DNA from: Pelomonas caseinilytica
Lineage (GTDB): Bacteria > Pseudomonadota > Gammaproteobacteria > Burkholderiales > Burkholderiaceae_C
Assembly: GCF_021353235.1 (NCBI RefSeq)
Contig: NZ_JAJTWT010000006.1
Location: 310,001 to 374,000 of the forward strand
Reading direction: 5' to 3'
DNA length: 64,000 bases
Shown: positions 44,230 to 54,613 of the stretch, one piece after another
How the letters are laid out: each line of letters starts with the position of its first letter
How positions within the stretch are numbered: position 1 is the first letter of the stretch
Notes under the pieces: generated by a model
Told to the model about the DNA's origin: nothing
Database searches by the model: none
What the model saw: only the letters and a program-made list of their open reading frames with translations
Translations under genes and position numbers: made by a program

Positions 44230-46275
44230 ATGAAACGACTGCTGATCCCGGCCCTGCTGGCGGCCACGCTCGCCCACGCCGCCGACGAAACGCCCCTGGA
44301 CGCGCTGCCCTACACGCCCAGCCTCGACCCCACGGTGATGGACCGCAGCGTCGACCCCTGCGAGGACCTCTACCGCTTCGCCTGCGGTGGCTGGAGCGCC
44401 AGCAACCCCATCCCGGCGGACCAGTCGCGCTGGTCGGTCTACGCCAAGATGGCCAATGAGAACCAGCGTTATCTCTGGGGCGTGCTCGGCAAGCTGGCGC
44501 ACCAGTCGGAGGGCCGCAGCGCCAACCAGGCGCGGCTGGGCGACTACTTCGCCGCCTGCATGGACGAGGGTGCGGTGCAGGCTGCGGGCATCAAGCCGCT
44601 GCAGCCCTGGCTGGAGCGCATCGCCGGCCTGAAGGACAAGCGGGCCCTGCCGGCCCTGCTGGCGGAACTGCAGCTCGCCGCCGGCAACGACCGGCTGTTC
44701 TTCGGCTTCAGCTCGGGGCAGGACTACGCCGACGCCACGCGCCAGATCGCCTTCGCCTCCGCCGGCGGACTCGGCCTGCCCGACCGCGACTACTACCTCA
44801 AGCACGACGACAAGACCGCCAAAGTCCGGGCGGCCTACGAGGCCCACGTGGCCCGCACCTTCGAGCTGCTGGGCGAGGCGCCCGAGGCGGCGCGGGCGAG
44901 CGCGCGCGCCGTGCTGGCCACCGAGACGGCGCTGGCCAGGGCCTCGCTGAGCAAGGTCGACAAGCGCGATCCCTACAAGATCTTCCACGCCGTCGACGCC
45001 CGCGGCCTGCAGGCGCTCACGCCGGGCTTCGACTGGGCGGCCTTCCAGGCGGCCCTGGGCACGGCTCCCGCGCAGGCCCGCTACAACGTCACCGAGCCGG
45101 CCTTCTTCAAGGCCTTCGCCGCGCGGCTGAAGGCCATGAGCCTGGCCGACGTGCAGACCTATCTGCGCTGGCAGCTGGCCAGCAGCCTGGCGCCGGCCCT
45201 GGACAACGCCTTCGTGCAGGCCAACTTCGATTTCTACGGCCAGGCCCTGCAGGGCACGCCGCAGCTGATGCCGCGCTGGAAGCGCTGCGTGCAGCTCGTG
45301 GACGTGCAGATGGGCGAGGCCCTGGGCCAGGAATTCGTCGCCCGCAACTTCACGCCGGAGCTGAAGGCCGCGACGGTGCAGATGACCGACGAGATCGAGG
45401 CCGCGATGGCCCGCAGCATCGACGGCCTGGCCTGGATGAGCACAGAGACCAAGGCCCGCGCCAAGGTCAAGCTCAAGGCCATCGTCAACAAGGTCGGCTA
45501 CCCGGACCGCTGGCGCGACTACTCGGCCCTGGCCGTGCGGCGCGGCGACTTCCTCGGCAACGTCGTGGCGGGGAATGTCTTCGAGGCCCGGCGCCAGCTC
45601 GCCAAGATCGGCCAGCCGCTGGACCGCGGCGAGTGGAGCATGACGCCGCAGACGGTGAACGCCTACTACAACGCCCAGATGAACGACATCAACTTCCCGG
45701 CGGGCGTGCTGCAGGCACCGCTGTACGACGCGAAGCTGGACGACGCGCCCAACTACGGCAACACCGGCGGCACCATCGGCCACGAGCTGACCCACGGCTT
45801 CGACGACGAGGGCCGCCAGTTCGACGCCCAGGGCAACCTGAAGAGCTGGTGGACGAAGAAGGACGGCAAGGAGTTCGAGCGCCGCGCTGCCTGCGTCGCC
45901 GACCAGTACGCCACCTACACCGTCGTGGACGACATCAAGATCAACTCCAAGCTGACCCTGGGCGAAGACCTCGCCGACCTCGGCGGCCTCATCCTCGCCT
46001 GGGAGGCCTGGAAGGTGCACGTGGCCGGCAAGACGCTCGAGAGCCGTGATGGCCTGACGCCCGAGCAGCGCTTCTTCGTCGGCTTCGCGCAGTGGGACTG
46101 CGGCGACGCCCGCCCCGAGGCCTTGCGGTTGCGCGCCAAGATCGACCCGCACTCGCCGGCGCGCTGGCGCATCAACGGCGTGGTCGTGAACATGCCCGAA
46201 TTCGAGAAGGCCTTCGCCTGCAAACCGGGCGCCGGGCTGGTGAAGCCGGCGGGGCAGCGCTGCAAGGTGTGGTGA
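44230..46275 (+). CDS. M13-family zinc metallopeptidase (neprilysin-like)
   Basis: 681 residues from the ATG at 44230. Signal peptide MKRLLIPALLAATLAHAA, CEDLYRFACGGW near the N-terminus, the zinc motif HELTH (His518, Glu519, His522) and GEDLADLGG with the third ligand Glu579. The protein ends in CKVW, typical of the family. It should degrade small peptides in the periplasm. Two fragments of this gene reappear in the scar at 46841-47080. Confidence 0.93.
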   Translation: MKRLLIPALLAATLAHAADETPLDALPYTPSLDPTVMDRSVDPCEDLYRFACGGWSASNPIPADQSRWSVYAKMANENQRYLWGVLGKLAHQSEGRSANQARLGDYFAACMDEGAVQAAGIKPLQPWLERIAGLKDKRALPALLAELQLAAGNDRLFFGFSSGQDYADATRQIAFASAGGLGLPDRDYYLKHDDKTAKVRAAYEAHVARTFELLGEAPEAARASARAVLATETALARASLSKVDKRDPYKIFHAVDARGLQALTPGFDWAAFQAALGTAPAQARYNVTEPAFFKAFAARLKAMSLADVQTYLRWQLASSLAPALDNAFVQANFDFYGQALQGTPQLMPRWKRCVQLVDVQMGEALGQEFVARNFTPELKAATVQMTDEIEAAMARSIDGLAWMSTETKARAKVKLKAIVNKVGYPDRWRDYSALAVRRGDFLGNVVAGNVFEARRQLAKIGQPLDRGEWSMTPQTVNAYYNAQMNDINFPAGVLQAPLYDAKLDDAPNYGNTGGTIGHELTHGFDDEGRQFDAQGNLKSWWTKKDGKEFERRAACVADQYATYTVVDDIKINSKLTLGEDLADLGGLILAWEAWKVHVAGKTLESRDGLTPEQRFFVGFAQWDCGDARPEALRLRAKIDPHSPARWRINGVVVNMPEFEKAFACKPGAGLVKPAGQRCKVW

Positions 46276-46372
46276 CGGCGGTGGGGCGGGGGTGTTCCCA
46301 TGGCGCTGCCCGCCGTGGTCAACTTGCCGGTGCGGCCTGCCGTCGTCCAGGCCGGCCCGGACGGAGCCTGCC

Positions 46373-46798
46373 GTGAACACCCTTGCCCGCACCCTGATCG
46401 TCGCCACCCTCGTCGCCGCCCATGGCGTGGCGGGCGCCGGCCCGCGCTACTACGGGCCGCCGCCCTACCACCACCATCACCACCACCACGGCGCCGGCCT
46501 GGGCGGCTTGGTGCTGGGCCTGGCGGTGGCCGTGCCCCTCGTCGCGCTGGCGAGCCGGGCCGACCCGGCGCCCGAGGTGGTCTACGTGCCGCCCCCGGCG
46601 CCGCTGCCGCCGCCCGCGCCGGTGAGGCCGGCACCGGTCATCTACCCGCGCAACGGCCAGAGCGATGTACAGCGCGAGGCCGACCTGCGCGAGTGCAACC
46701 GCTGGGCCACCACCCAGCCGGCCGCCATGGCCGATGCCGGCGTCTTCCAGCGCGCCATCGAGGCCTGCATGGACGGCCGCGGCTACACGCTGCGCTGA
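46373..46798 (+). CDS. Hypothetical exported protein, His- and Pro-rich
   Basis: 141 residues from a GTG at 46373, where GGAG lies seven bases upstream. Signal peptide, then a run of His (PPPYHHHHHHHGAG), a hydrophobic stretch (GLGGLVLGLAVAVPLVALAS), a Pro-rich stretch (PPPAPLPPPAPVRPAP) and a C-terminal domain with conserved-looking cysteines (LRECNRWATTQPAAMAD, EACMDGRGYTLR). The His-run suggests metal binding. No function is known to me. Confidence 0.75.
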   Translation: MNTLARTLIVATLVAAHGVAGAGPRYYGPPPYHHHHHHHGAGLGGLVLGLAVAVPLVALASRADPAPEVVYVPPPAPLPPPAPVRPAPVIYPRNGQSDVQREADLRECNRWATTQPAAMADAGVFQRAIEACMDGRGYTLR

Positions 46799-46840
46799 GC
46801 GCCGGCCGCCGGGGCTGCTGCCGTGGCGTTGACGGCTCCC

Positions 46841-47080
46841 AGGACAGCAGCTTCACCAGGGCATCGGGGTGCAAGGGCAGGGCGGCCGGCCCGGCGATGC
46901 CCATCACGACGCAGATGGGGCTTAGGTTCGTCGCGCGTCTTCACCTGGCCGGTGGCCTTGGCGCCGCAGACGGTGAACGCCGACTACGACGCCCAGATGA
47001 ACGACATCAACTTCCCGGCGGGCGCGCTGCCGGGCGCCGGGCTGGTGAAGCCGGCGGGGCAGCACTGCAAAGTGTGGTGA
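46841..47080. pseudogene. Chimeric duplication scar (fragments of DUF4337 and M13 genes)
   Basis: A mosaic of four gene fragments from either side. 46841-46913 matches 49016-49088 (DUF4337 3' end, same plus-strand orientation); 46927-46964 matches 49261-49298 (same gene); 46963-47024 matches 45645-45706 (M13 gene); 47030-47080 matches 46225-46275 (M13 3' end with stop). Only about 1-4 bases differ in each piece. M13 fragments remain in frame to the stop, giving a peptide that ends CKVW. Translation as a real protein is unlikely. Confidence 0.8.
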
Positions 47081-47175
47081 CCGGCGCGGCAAGCTGCCGT
47101 GGACATGATGCAGATCAACATGCGCCGAGGGTCGAGGCGTTCAATGGCGGCCTGGACTTCCTTCGAGGACCCGCC

Positions 47176-47547
47176 ATGAACACTGCGCGATTCATCACTG
47201 CATTGCTCCTCGCCGCCGGTGCCGGCAGCGTGCTGGCCCAGCCAGCCGGCCCCGGCCCCTGCATGGCCGCCAGCGGCGCCAGCGCGCCCGCGGCGGGCTG
47301 CGGTGGCGGCGGCCCGCACGCCCGCTGGGGCAAGGACTTCACGCCCGGCTGGCCCATGATGACGCCGGAGGAGCGCCAGGCCCACCGCGAGCGCCTGGCC
47401 AGCTTCAAGACCTACGAGGACTGCAAGGCCTACGTCCAGCAGCACCACGACGAGATGGCGGCGCGCGCCAAGGAGCGCGGGCGACCGGTGCCGGCAGCCC
47501 CTCGGCGCGACGCCTGCGCGCCGCTGAAGGCCAAGCCGTCGAAGTGA
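47176..47547 (+). CDS. Hypothetical exported protein
   Basis: 123 residues: signal peptide (LLLAAGAGSVLAQP), a Gly-rich stretch with paired Cys (CMAASGASAPAAGCGGGG) and a charged helical region (PEERQAHRERLASFKTYEDCKAY). GAGG precedes the ATG. Unknown function; a distant resemblance to small periplasmic helical proteins of the CpxP type is possible but unproven. It is the first intact gene after the chimeric scar. Confidence 0.72.
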   Translation: MNTARFITALLLAAGAGSVLAQPAGPGPCMAASGASAPAAGCGGGGPHARWGKDFTPGWPMMTPEERQAHRERLASFKTYEDCKAYVQQHHDEMAARAKERGRPVPAAPRRDACAPLKAKPSK

Positions 47548-48981
<1,434 letters not shown>

Positions 48982-49013
48982 CGCCGCCATGGCGCCGGCC
49001 CGGACGCAGCAGG

Positions 49014-49625
49014 TCAGGACAGCAGCTTCACCAGTGCATCGGGGTGCAGGGGCAGGGCGGCCAGCCCCGCGATGCCCATGACGACGCCGAAGAAGGTCGG
49101 CACCAGGGCCACGAAGTACAGCGGCCACAGGCGGGTGAGGGCCGTGACGGCCAGCAGAGCGATGGCGATGGCCAGCAGCGCGTCGGACAGGTCGAACTGG
49201 TCGTCGCGGTAGTTCAGCGCGTCGTAGGCCTTCTGGTCGGCCTCGGCCTGGGCCTTGAGTTCATCGCGCTTCTTCACCTGGTCAGTGGCCTTGGCGCGGT
49301 AGCTGGCGATGGCCTGTTCGTAGGCCGGAGCCTGGGCGGGCGCCACGCCGGCCTTGGCCAGTTCCAGCTGCACGGCAGTCGCCTCGGCCACGTCGGCGCG
49401 CAGGGTGCGTGACTGGTAGTAGGCCCAGTGGTCGAGCTTGTCGGCCTGGGCCTGCTGCATGGCCTGGACGATGTTGTCGTCCTTGACCTTGCAGATGCCC
49501 ATGAAGGTGGCGAGCACGGCGACGGTCACCGCGACGGCGGCGTTCAGGCGCGCGGCGCTGGCTTCCTTGCGGGCCTGGGCGGCTTCGGCGGCGCGGTCGA
49601 TGAGGTCCTTGGGGTCGAGGTCCAT
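49014..49625 (-). CDS. DUF4337-family membrane protein
   Basis: 203 residues from the ATG at 49625. An N-terminal membrane helix (AAVAVTVAVLATFMGICKV), a long coiled-coil region (EAQARKEASAAR, AYEQAIASYRAKATDQVKKR) and two C-terminal helices (ALLAIAIALLAVTALTRLW, FVALVPTFFGVVMGIAG). Unknown function. Parts of its 3' end have been copied into the scar at 46841. Confidence 0.82.
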   Translation of the reverse strand: MDLDPKDLIDRAAEAAQARKEASAARLNAAVAVTVAVLATFMGICKVKDDNIVQAMQQAQADKLDHWAYYQSRTLRADVAEATAVQLELAKAGVAPAQAPAYEQAIASYRAKATDQVKKRDELKAQAEADQKAYDALNYRDDQFDLSDALLAIAIALLAVTALTRLWPLYFVALVPTFFGVVMGIAGLAALPLHPDALVKLLS

Positions 49626-49815
49626 GGCGGGGGGGCTGAAGGGAGCTTGGGGCCGGAGTGTGGGGCCGTGCAGGCCTTGCGGAGGTGGGCGCGCCGTGGA
49701 GGCGGGTGGTTTGCAAGCTCGTTGAAACCCAGGGGGCGGGGAGAGCCTTTGCGGCTCGCTAAGCAACGCACCGAGTGGAAGGGCTCGGCAAACGCAACCC
49801 CAGCCGCCCGGCACC

Positions 49816-50982
49816 TCAAGCCTGCACCACGTTGCGCCCCTGCCCCTTGGCCCGATACATGGCGGCGTCCGCCCGGGCCAGCACCGCGTCGGCGCTGGCG
49901 TCGGCGCGCTCCGCTTCGGCGATGCCGAAGCTGGCGCTCAGCGGCCAGTCCTGATCCTGCCAGCGCAGCGGCGTGGCCTCGACGAGCGCGCGCATGCGCT
50001 CGGCCACGAGGGCAGCACCGGCGAGGTCGGTGTCGGGCAGCAGCACGCAGAACTCCTCCCCGCCCAGGCGGCCGAAGCGGTCCACCTCTCGCAGGCAGGG
50101 CCGCAGTTGCTCCACCATCAGGCGCAGTGCCGCGTCGCCCGCGGCATGGCCGAGACTGTCGTTGAGCTGCTTGAAACGGTCCATGTCGATCATCACCAGC
50201 GCATAGCCGCGACCTCGTCCGAGCCAGGCGTGGGCGTCGGCCAGGGCGCGGTCGAAGGCGCGCCGGTTGAAGGTGTCGGTCAGCGGGTCGCGCTCCAGCA
50301 GCCGCTCGATGCGCCGGATCAAGCGCAGCAGCACGAGGAAGGCCAGCGTCGTGTTCTGCAGCAGCATCGCCGTCAGGGCCGACCACAGCAGCGTGAGATT
50401 CAGCGAGGTCGGCACATGCACGTCCAGGCTGGCGACGGGCGCGATGAAGGTCGCGATGCCACGGACCGCCATCAGCAGCGCGATGAGGATCAGCGGCAGG
50501 ACCAGCGGGGCCAGTGTGGAGCGGCCGTCCTTCTTCGCCTCGTCGCTCAGGCTGCGCCAGGCGGTGAGGCTGGCCGCGAGCAGCAGGCCGGCGCCGCCCG
50601 CGCTGATGATGCGCACGCGCCAGCGCAGGTCGCCATCGTCCGGCAGGGCCAGCAGCGCCAACGCCGCCAGGGAGACGACCATGACGGCCGCCTTCCAGTG
50701 CAGCCGGCGCGTGGTGATGGCCATCACCGCGACGCCCAGCAGCGCGGCGGAGGCCACGGCGAGCGTGTCGCCCAGCCAGCTGGCCGGCGTCCCGGGCATG
50801 CTGCCGCGCGAGGCGCGCAGCACCAGCGACAGCAGGGCGGCGGCATTGGCGCCGGCCATGGTCAGCGAGGCGCGCGGGGCGATGCGGGCCAGCGTGGCGA
50901 GGGCCAGCCAGACGAGGGTGGCGATGCCGGCGCACAGCCCGATGGCCGCGACCAGGGTCAGCGTGGGGCTGGGTGCGGTCAC
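49816..50982 (-). CDS. Membrane GGDEF diguanylate cyclase
   Basis: 388 residues from a GTG at 50982. About six to seven helices precede a GGDEF domain (DPLTDTFNRRAFDRALADA, RLGGEEFCVLL, YRAKGQGRNVV). GGEEF is an accepted active variant, so c-di-GMP synthesis is likely. It lies next to a second gene of the same architecture, suggesting a tandem duplication. The sensed signal at the helices is unknown. Confidence 0.88.
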   Translation of the reverse strand: MTAPSPTLTLVAAIGLCAGIATLVWLALATLARIAPRASLTMAGANAAALLSLVLRASRGSMPGTPASWLGDTLAVASAALLGVAVMAITTRRLHWKAAVMVVSLAALALLALPDDGDLRWRVRIISAGGAGLLLAASLTAWRSLSDEAKKDGRSTLAPLVLPLILIALLMAVRGIATFIAPVASLDVHVPTSLNLTLLWSALTAMLLQNTTLAFLVLLRLIRRIERLLERDPLTDTFNRRAFDRALADAHAWLGRGRGYALVMIDMDRFKQLNDSLGHAAGDAALRLMVEQLRPCLREVDRFGRLGGEEFCVLLPDTDLAGAALVAERMRALVEATPLRWQDQDWPLSASFGIAEAERADASADAVLARADAAMYRAKGQGRNVVQA

Positions 50983-51004
50983 GGGGGCACCCCTGGTCCT
51001 GCGC

Positions 51005-52198
51005 TCATGCGGCGGCCAGCCCGTGGAATTCCGGCGCGGCGCAGACGCGATTGCGGCCCTCGGCCTTGGCGCGGTAGAGCTCGGCATCGGCGCGCGCCAG
51101 GCCGGATTCGCCGCGTGGGTCGTCCGTCGCGGGCAGCGCGACGCCGAAGCTGGCCGACAGCGGCAGCTCCACGCCCTTCCAGTGCAGCGGCTGGGCGGCC
51201 AGGGTGGCGCGCAGCCGCTCGGCGACGGCCATGGCCGTGGGCAGGTCCTGCGGGGCGGCCAGCGGCAGCAGCGCGCAGAACTCCTCGCCGCCGAGGCGGC
51301 CAAGCCGGTCCACGGCGCGCAGGCCGGCCTGCCACAGGCGCACGCAATGCTGGAGCGCCGCGTCCCCGGCGGCGTGGCCGTGTTCGTCGTTGATGCGCTT
51401 GAAGTGGTCGACGTCGATCATGACCAAGGCGAAGCCGTGGCCGCGCTGCAGTTGCGCCTGGGCCTCGGCCAGGGCCTGCTCGAAGGCGCGGCGGCTCAGC
51501 GCACCGGTCAGCGGGTCGCGGTAGGTCAGGTGCTGGATGCGCGAAATGACGCGCCAGATCAGCAGCGCGATCAGGCTCAGCGTGATGCCCGCGGTGACGA
51601 CGAACCACAGCACGACGCGCGCTGGCGTGGGCGGCTCGCCGTCGAGCCCGTGGTCGCCCCAGCCCGGCAGGAGCAGCAGCGCCGCGACATGGCCCACCGA
51701 AAGGGCGGCCAGGGCCGCGAAGGGCAGGGTCATGCAGGCGGTGACGACCGGCGAGAGCTGGCCGCCGATGCCGCGCACCAGGTCGCGCACGGCCAGCAGC
51801 GACAGCAGCGCCACGCCGGCCGTGCAGGCCAGCTGCGGTGCGAGGCCCGAGCCGCTGGCCAGGCCCGCGGCGATGCCCAGGGCGCCCAGGCCGCCGACCC
51901 AGGCGATGTCGTGCACGCGCTGCCGGCTGCGCAGCATGTGCCGCAGCGCCAGCGTCAGCAGCGTGACGCTGGCCAGCAGGCCGAACGCGGGGACGGCCTG
52001 GCGCAGCAGCAGGGGCCAGCCGGCCGTGCACTCGCCGCAGCCCTGCGAGGCGATGCGCAGCAGATGGCCGGCCGCCATCAGCCGGGCCGCGCGCGGCGCG
52101 ACCCGGAAGGTCTGCGCCAGCATCAGCCAGGCGAGGGCGGCCATCAGGTTGAAGACGGCGCTGACCTTGAGCACCGTCGGGACGTCGAGGAAATCCAT
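51005..52198 (-). CDS. Membrane GGDEF diguanylate cyclase, paralogue
   Basis: 397 residues. Seven predicted helices (for example VSAVFNLMAALAWLMLAQ, ALLSLLAVRDLVRGIGG) lead into a GGDEF domain with DPLTGALSRRAFEQALAEA and RLGGEEFCALL. GGEEF is again the active-site variant. It is transcribed first, followed 22 bases later by the homologous gene; alignment of both shows the same layout over the whole length, so this is a duplicated pair. Confidence 0.88.
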   Translation of the reverse strand: MDFLDVPTVLKVSAVFNLMAALAWLMLAQTFRVAPRAARLMAAGHLLRIASQGCGECTAGWPLLLRQAVPAFGLLASVTLLTLALRHMLRSRQRVHDIAWVGGLGALGIAAGLASGSGLAPQLACTAGVALLSLLAVRDLVRGIGGQLSPVVTACMTLPFAALAALSVGHVAALLLLPGWGDHGLDGEPPTPARVVLWFVVTAGITLSLIALLIWRVISRIQHLTYRDPLTGALSRRAFEQALAEAQAQLQRGHGFALVMIDVDHFKRINDEHGHAAGDAALQHCVRLWQAGLRAVDRLGRLGGEEFCALLPLAAPQDLPTAMAVAERLRATLAAQPLHWKGVELPLSASFGVALPATDDPRGESGLARADAELYRAKAEGRNRVCAAPEFHGLAAA

Positions 52199-52251
52199 GC
52201 AGCAGGAAATGGGCAGCCGCGCATCTTCTCCGACAAAGCCACAATGCGCGG

Positions 52252-52998
52252 ATGACGGCTTGGGTCTTGATCACCGGGGGCTCACGCGGCATCGGCGCCG
52301 CGACGGCGCTGCGTTGTGCGCAGGCCGGCTGGGACGTGGCCATCAACTACGCCCAGGATAGCGCCGCCGCGGTGGCGCTGGCTTCGCGATTGGACGGGCT
52401 GGGTCGCCGTGCGCTGACCTTGCAGGCGGACGTGGCCGACCCCGGCCAGGTGGCCGCGATGTTCGAGCGGCTGGACCAGGCCGGCGGCCGGCTCGCCGGC
52501 CTCGTCAACAACGCCGGTATCGTGGCGCCCGCCGCGCGGCTCGAGGCGATGGACATGGCTCGCTGGCGGCGCGTCTTCGACGTCAACGTGATGGGCACGC
52601 TGCTGTGCTGCCAGCAGGCGGCGCGGCGCATGAGCACCCGCCACGGCGGCGCGGGCGGCGCCATCGTCAACCTCAGCTCGCGGGCGGCGGAGTTCGGCGC
52701 GCCCGGCGTCTACGTGGACTACGCGGCCTCCAAGGGCGCCGTGGACACGCTGACGCGGGGCCTCGGGCGGGAACTGATCGCCGAGGGCATCCGCGTCAAC
52801 GGCGTGCGCCCGGGCATCGTCGAGACCGACATCCACGCCACCAGCGGCATGGCGGTGGCGGCGCCGGAGGTCACGTCGGCCATCCCCATCCAGCGCCTGG
52901 GCCGGCCCGACGAGATCGCCGAGGCCATCGCCTGGCTGCTCAGCGACGCGGCCAGCTACACGGTGGGCGCGATGCTGGACGTGGCCGGCGGGCGCTGA
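52252..52998 (+). CDS. Short-chain dehydrogenase/reductase
   Basis: 248 residues: NAD(P) motif TGGSRGIG at 8-15, NNAGI, the catalytic Ser in NLSSRAAE and Tyr-Lys in YAASKGAV. The C-terminus (YTVGAMLDVAGGR) is typical of classical SDRs such as FabG-like enzymes. It is divergent from the GGDEF gene, with 53 bases between starts. Substrate unknown. Confidence 0.9.
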   Translation: MTAWVLITGGSRGIGAATALRCAQAGWDVAINYAQDSAAAVALASRLDGLGRRALTLQADVADPGQVAAMFERLDQAGGRLAGLVNNAGIVAPAARLEAMDMARWRRVFDVNVMGTLLCCQQAARRMSTRHGGAGGAIVNLSSRAAEFGAPGVYVDYAASKGAVDTLTRGLGRELIAEGIRVNGVRPGIVETDIHATSGMAVAAPEVTSAIPIQRLGRPDEIAEAIAWLLSDAASYTVGAMLDVAGGR

Positions 52999-53001
52999 GG
53001 C

Positions 53002-53916
53002 TCAGCGCTTATCCACCAGGCTGGACTCCAGCCCGCCCTCGTCGCGCAGCCGCGCCGATGTGGCCCGGGCCTCCTCGACGCTCGGGAAGGGCCCGGCCCG
53101 CAGCCGGTGCAGGCCGGCCTCGCGCACGATGGTCAGCAGCGGCAGCAGGGTCAGGTCGGCCTCGGCGACGCGCTGGCGCAGGGCCTCGGCGCCGTCGAGC
53201 CGGGCGAAGGCGCCGAACTGCAGCCAGTAGCCGGCAGCGGCCGCCGCGACCGGGCTGCCCGTCGTCTCGCGCTGCGGCGCGCCCGGGGAGGTCTCGGGCA
53301 CGAAGACCGGCGCGGGCTCGGAGCCGGGCTTGCGCCAGTTGCCGGCGCGGATCTCGGCATAGGTGATGCGCCGCACTTCGACGGGCGCGGTGCCGCGCAG
53401 CAGGTCGAGCTTGAGGGCGGCGGTGTAGCTGAGGTCGATGATGCGGCCCTTGTGGAAGGGCCCGCGGTCGTTGATGCGGACGATGACCTCGCGGCCGTTG
53501 GCGGGGTTGCGCACGCGGGCGTAGCTCGGGATGGGCAAGGTCGCGTGGGCGGCCGTCATGGCGTACATGTTGTAGACCTCGCCGCTGGCCGTCGGCCGGC
53601 CGTGGAACTTGCGGCCGTACCAGGAGGCCAGGCCCTTGTCGACATAGGGCTCGTCACCGGTGATGGGCTCGTAGCGCTCGCCCAGCACCTCGTAGGGCTT
53701 GTTGGGGCCACCGCTGCGGATGGACTCCAGGCGGGGCTGGGCGTCGGGCACCTTGGCGAGGTCGGGCGGCGGGTTGGGCAGGGGGCCGTCGCGGTCGATG
53801 CCCACGCCGGGAACGGTGGGCCGGCTGGCGCAGCCGGCCAGAAGGGCCAGGGCCGCCAGCAGCAAGGCCAGCCCAGTATGCTGCGCCCTCTGTCCCCATC
53901 GTCGATGCCATGCCAT
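53002..53916 (-). CDS. rlpA: Septal ring lytic transglycosylase RlpA family lipoprotein
   Basis: 304 residues from the ATG at 53916. Lipobox LLAGC, a double-psi beta-barrel RlpA domain (GLASWYGRKFHGRPTASGE, INDRGPFHKGRIIDLSYTAA), and a C-terminal SPOR domain (YWLQFGAFARLDGAEALRQR, AGPFPSVEEARATSARL) that targets denuded septal glycan. It cleaves glycan strands at the division site. Its start codon and that of the FAH gene on the other strand share the CATG at 53914-53917. Confidence 0.88.
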   Translation of the reverse strand: MAWHRRWGQRAQHTGLALLLAALALLAGCASRPTVPGVGIDRDGPLPNPPPDLAKVPDAQPRLESIRSGGPNKPYEVLGERYEPITGDEPYVDKGLASWYGRKFHGRPTASGEVYNMYAMTAAHATLPIPSYARVRNPANGREVIVRINDRGPFHKGRIIDLSYTAALKLDLLRGTAPVEVRRITYAEIRAGNWRKPGSEPAPVFVPETSPGAPQRETTGSPVAAAAAGYWLQFGAFARLDGAEALRQRVAEADLTLLPLLTIVREAGLHRLRAGPFPSVEEARATSARLRDEGGLESSLVDKR

Positions 53917-54613
53917 GAGCAACTTCGTCTTTCCTCCGGCCGAGATCCCCAGCGCCGCCGTCCGTGGCACGGACGCCCGCTACGCGGTCAGCCGCATCTT
54001 CTGCGTCGGCCGCAACTATGCCGATCATGCCCGCGAGATGGGCGCCGACCCGACGCGCGAGCCGCCGTTTTACTTCACCAAGCCGGCCTGCGCCCTGACG
54101 CCCTCGGGCAGCACCGTGCCTTACCCAACGGAAACGCGCAACTACCACTACGAGATGGAGCTGGTGCTGGTCCTCGGGGCGCCGGTCTTCCGCGCCTCGC
54201 CCGAGGCGGCGCTGGCGGCCATCTGGGGCTATGCCCCGGGCCTGGACATGACGCGGCGCGACCTGCAGGCGGCGGCCAAGGCGGCCGGCAAGCCCTGGGA
54301 CACGGCCAAGGGCTTCGACCAGTCGGCCATCCTCGGCGAGATCGTCCGCGTGGCCGACGTCGGCCTGCTGCAGCGCGGCGCCATCACGCTGGCGGTCAAT
54401 GGCGTGGAGAAGCAACGCGGCGACCTGGCCGACATGATCTGGAACCCGGCCGAGATCGTCGCCAACCTCTCCCAGCTCTACCACCTCCAGCCCGGTGACC
54501 TCATCTACACCGGCACGCCGGCCGGCGTGGGCGCGGTGGTGCCGGGCGACGTGCTCGAGGGCCGCATCGAGGGCCTGGGCGACATCCGGCTCACGGTGGG
54601 GCCGGCGGCATGA
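53915..54613 (+). CDS. Fumarylacetoacetate hydrolase-family protein
   Basis: 232 residues from the ATG at 53915. FAH motifs FCVGRNYADHAREMG, PPFYFTKPACAL, and the metal-binding Glu-Glu in EMELVLVLG, then YTGTPAGVGAVVPGD at the end. Relatives hydrolyse fumarylpyruvate or act as oxaloacetate decarboxylases in central and aromatic metabolism. It is coupled to nadC by ATGA. The start overlaps rlpA on the opposite strand by two bases. Confidence 0.87.
   Translation: MSNFVFPPAEIPSAAVRGTDARYAVSRIFCVGRNYADHAREMGADPTREPPFYFTKPACALTPSGSTVPYPTETRNYHYEMELVLVLGAPVFRASPEAALAAIWGYAPGLDMTRRDLQAAAKAAGKPWDTAKGFDQSAILGEIVRVADVGLLQRGAITLAVNGVEKQRGDLADMIWNPAEIVANLSQLYHLQPGDLIYTGTPAGVGAVVPGDVLEGRIEGLGDIRLTVGPAA

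Noticed and set aside
46823-47080. 85-residue open frame ending CKVW taken as a real gene
   Set aside because: Its content is explained by copied fragments of the M13 and DUF4337 genes; no ribosome binding site or independent domain is visible.
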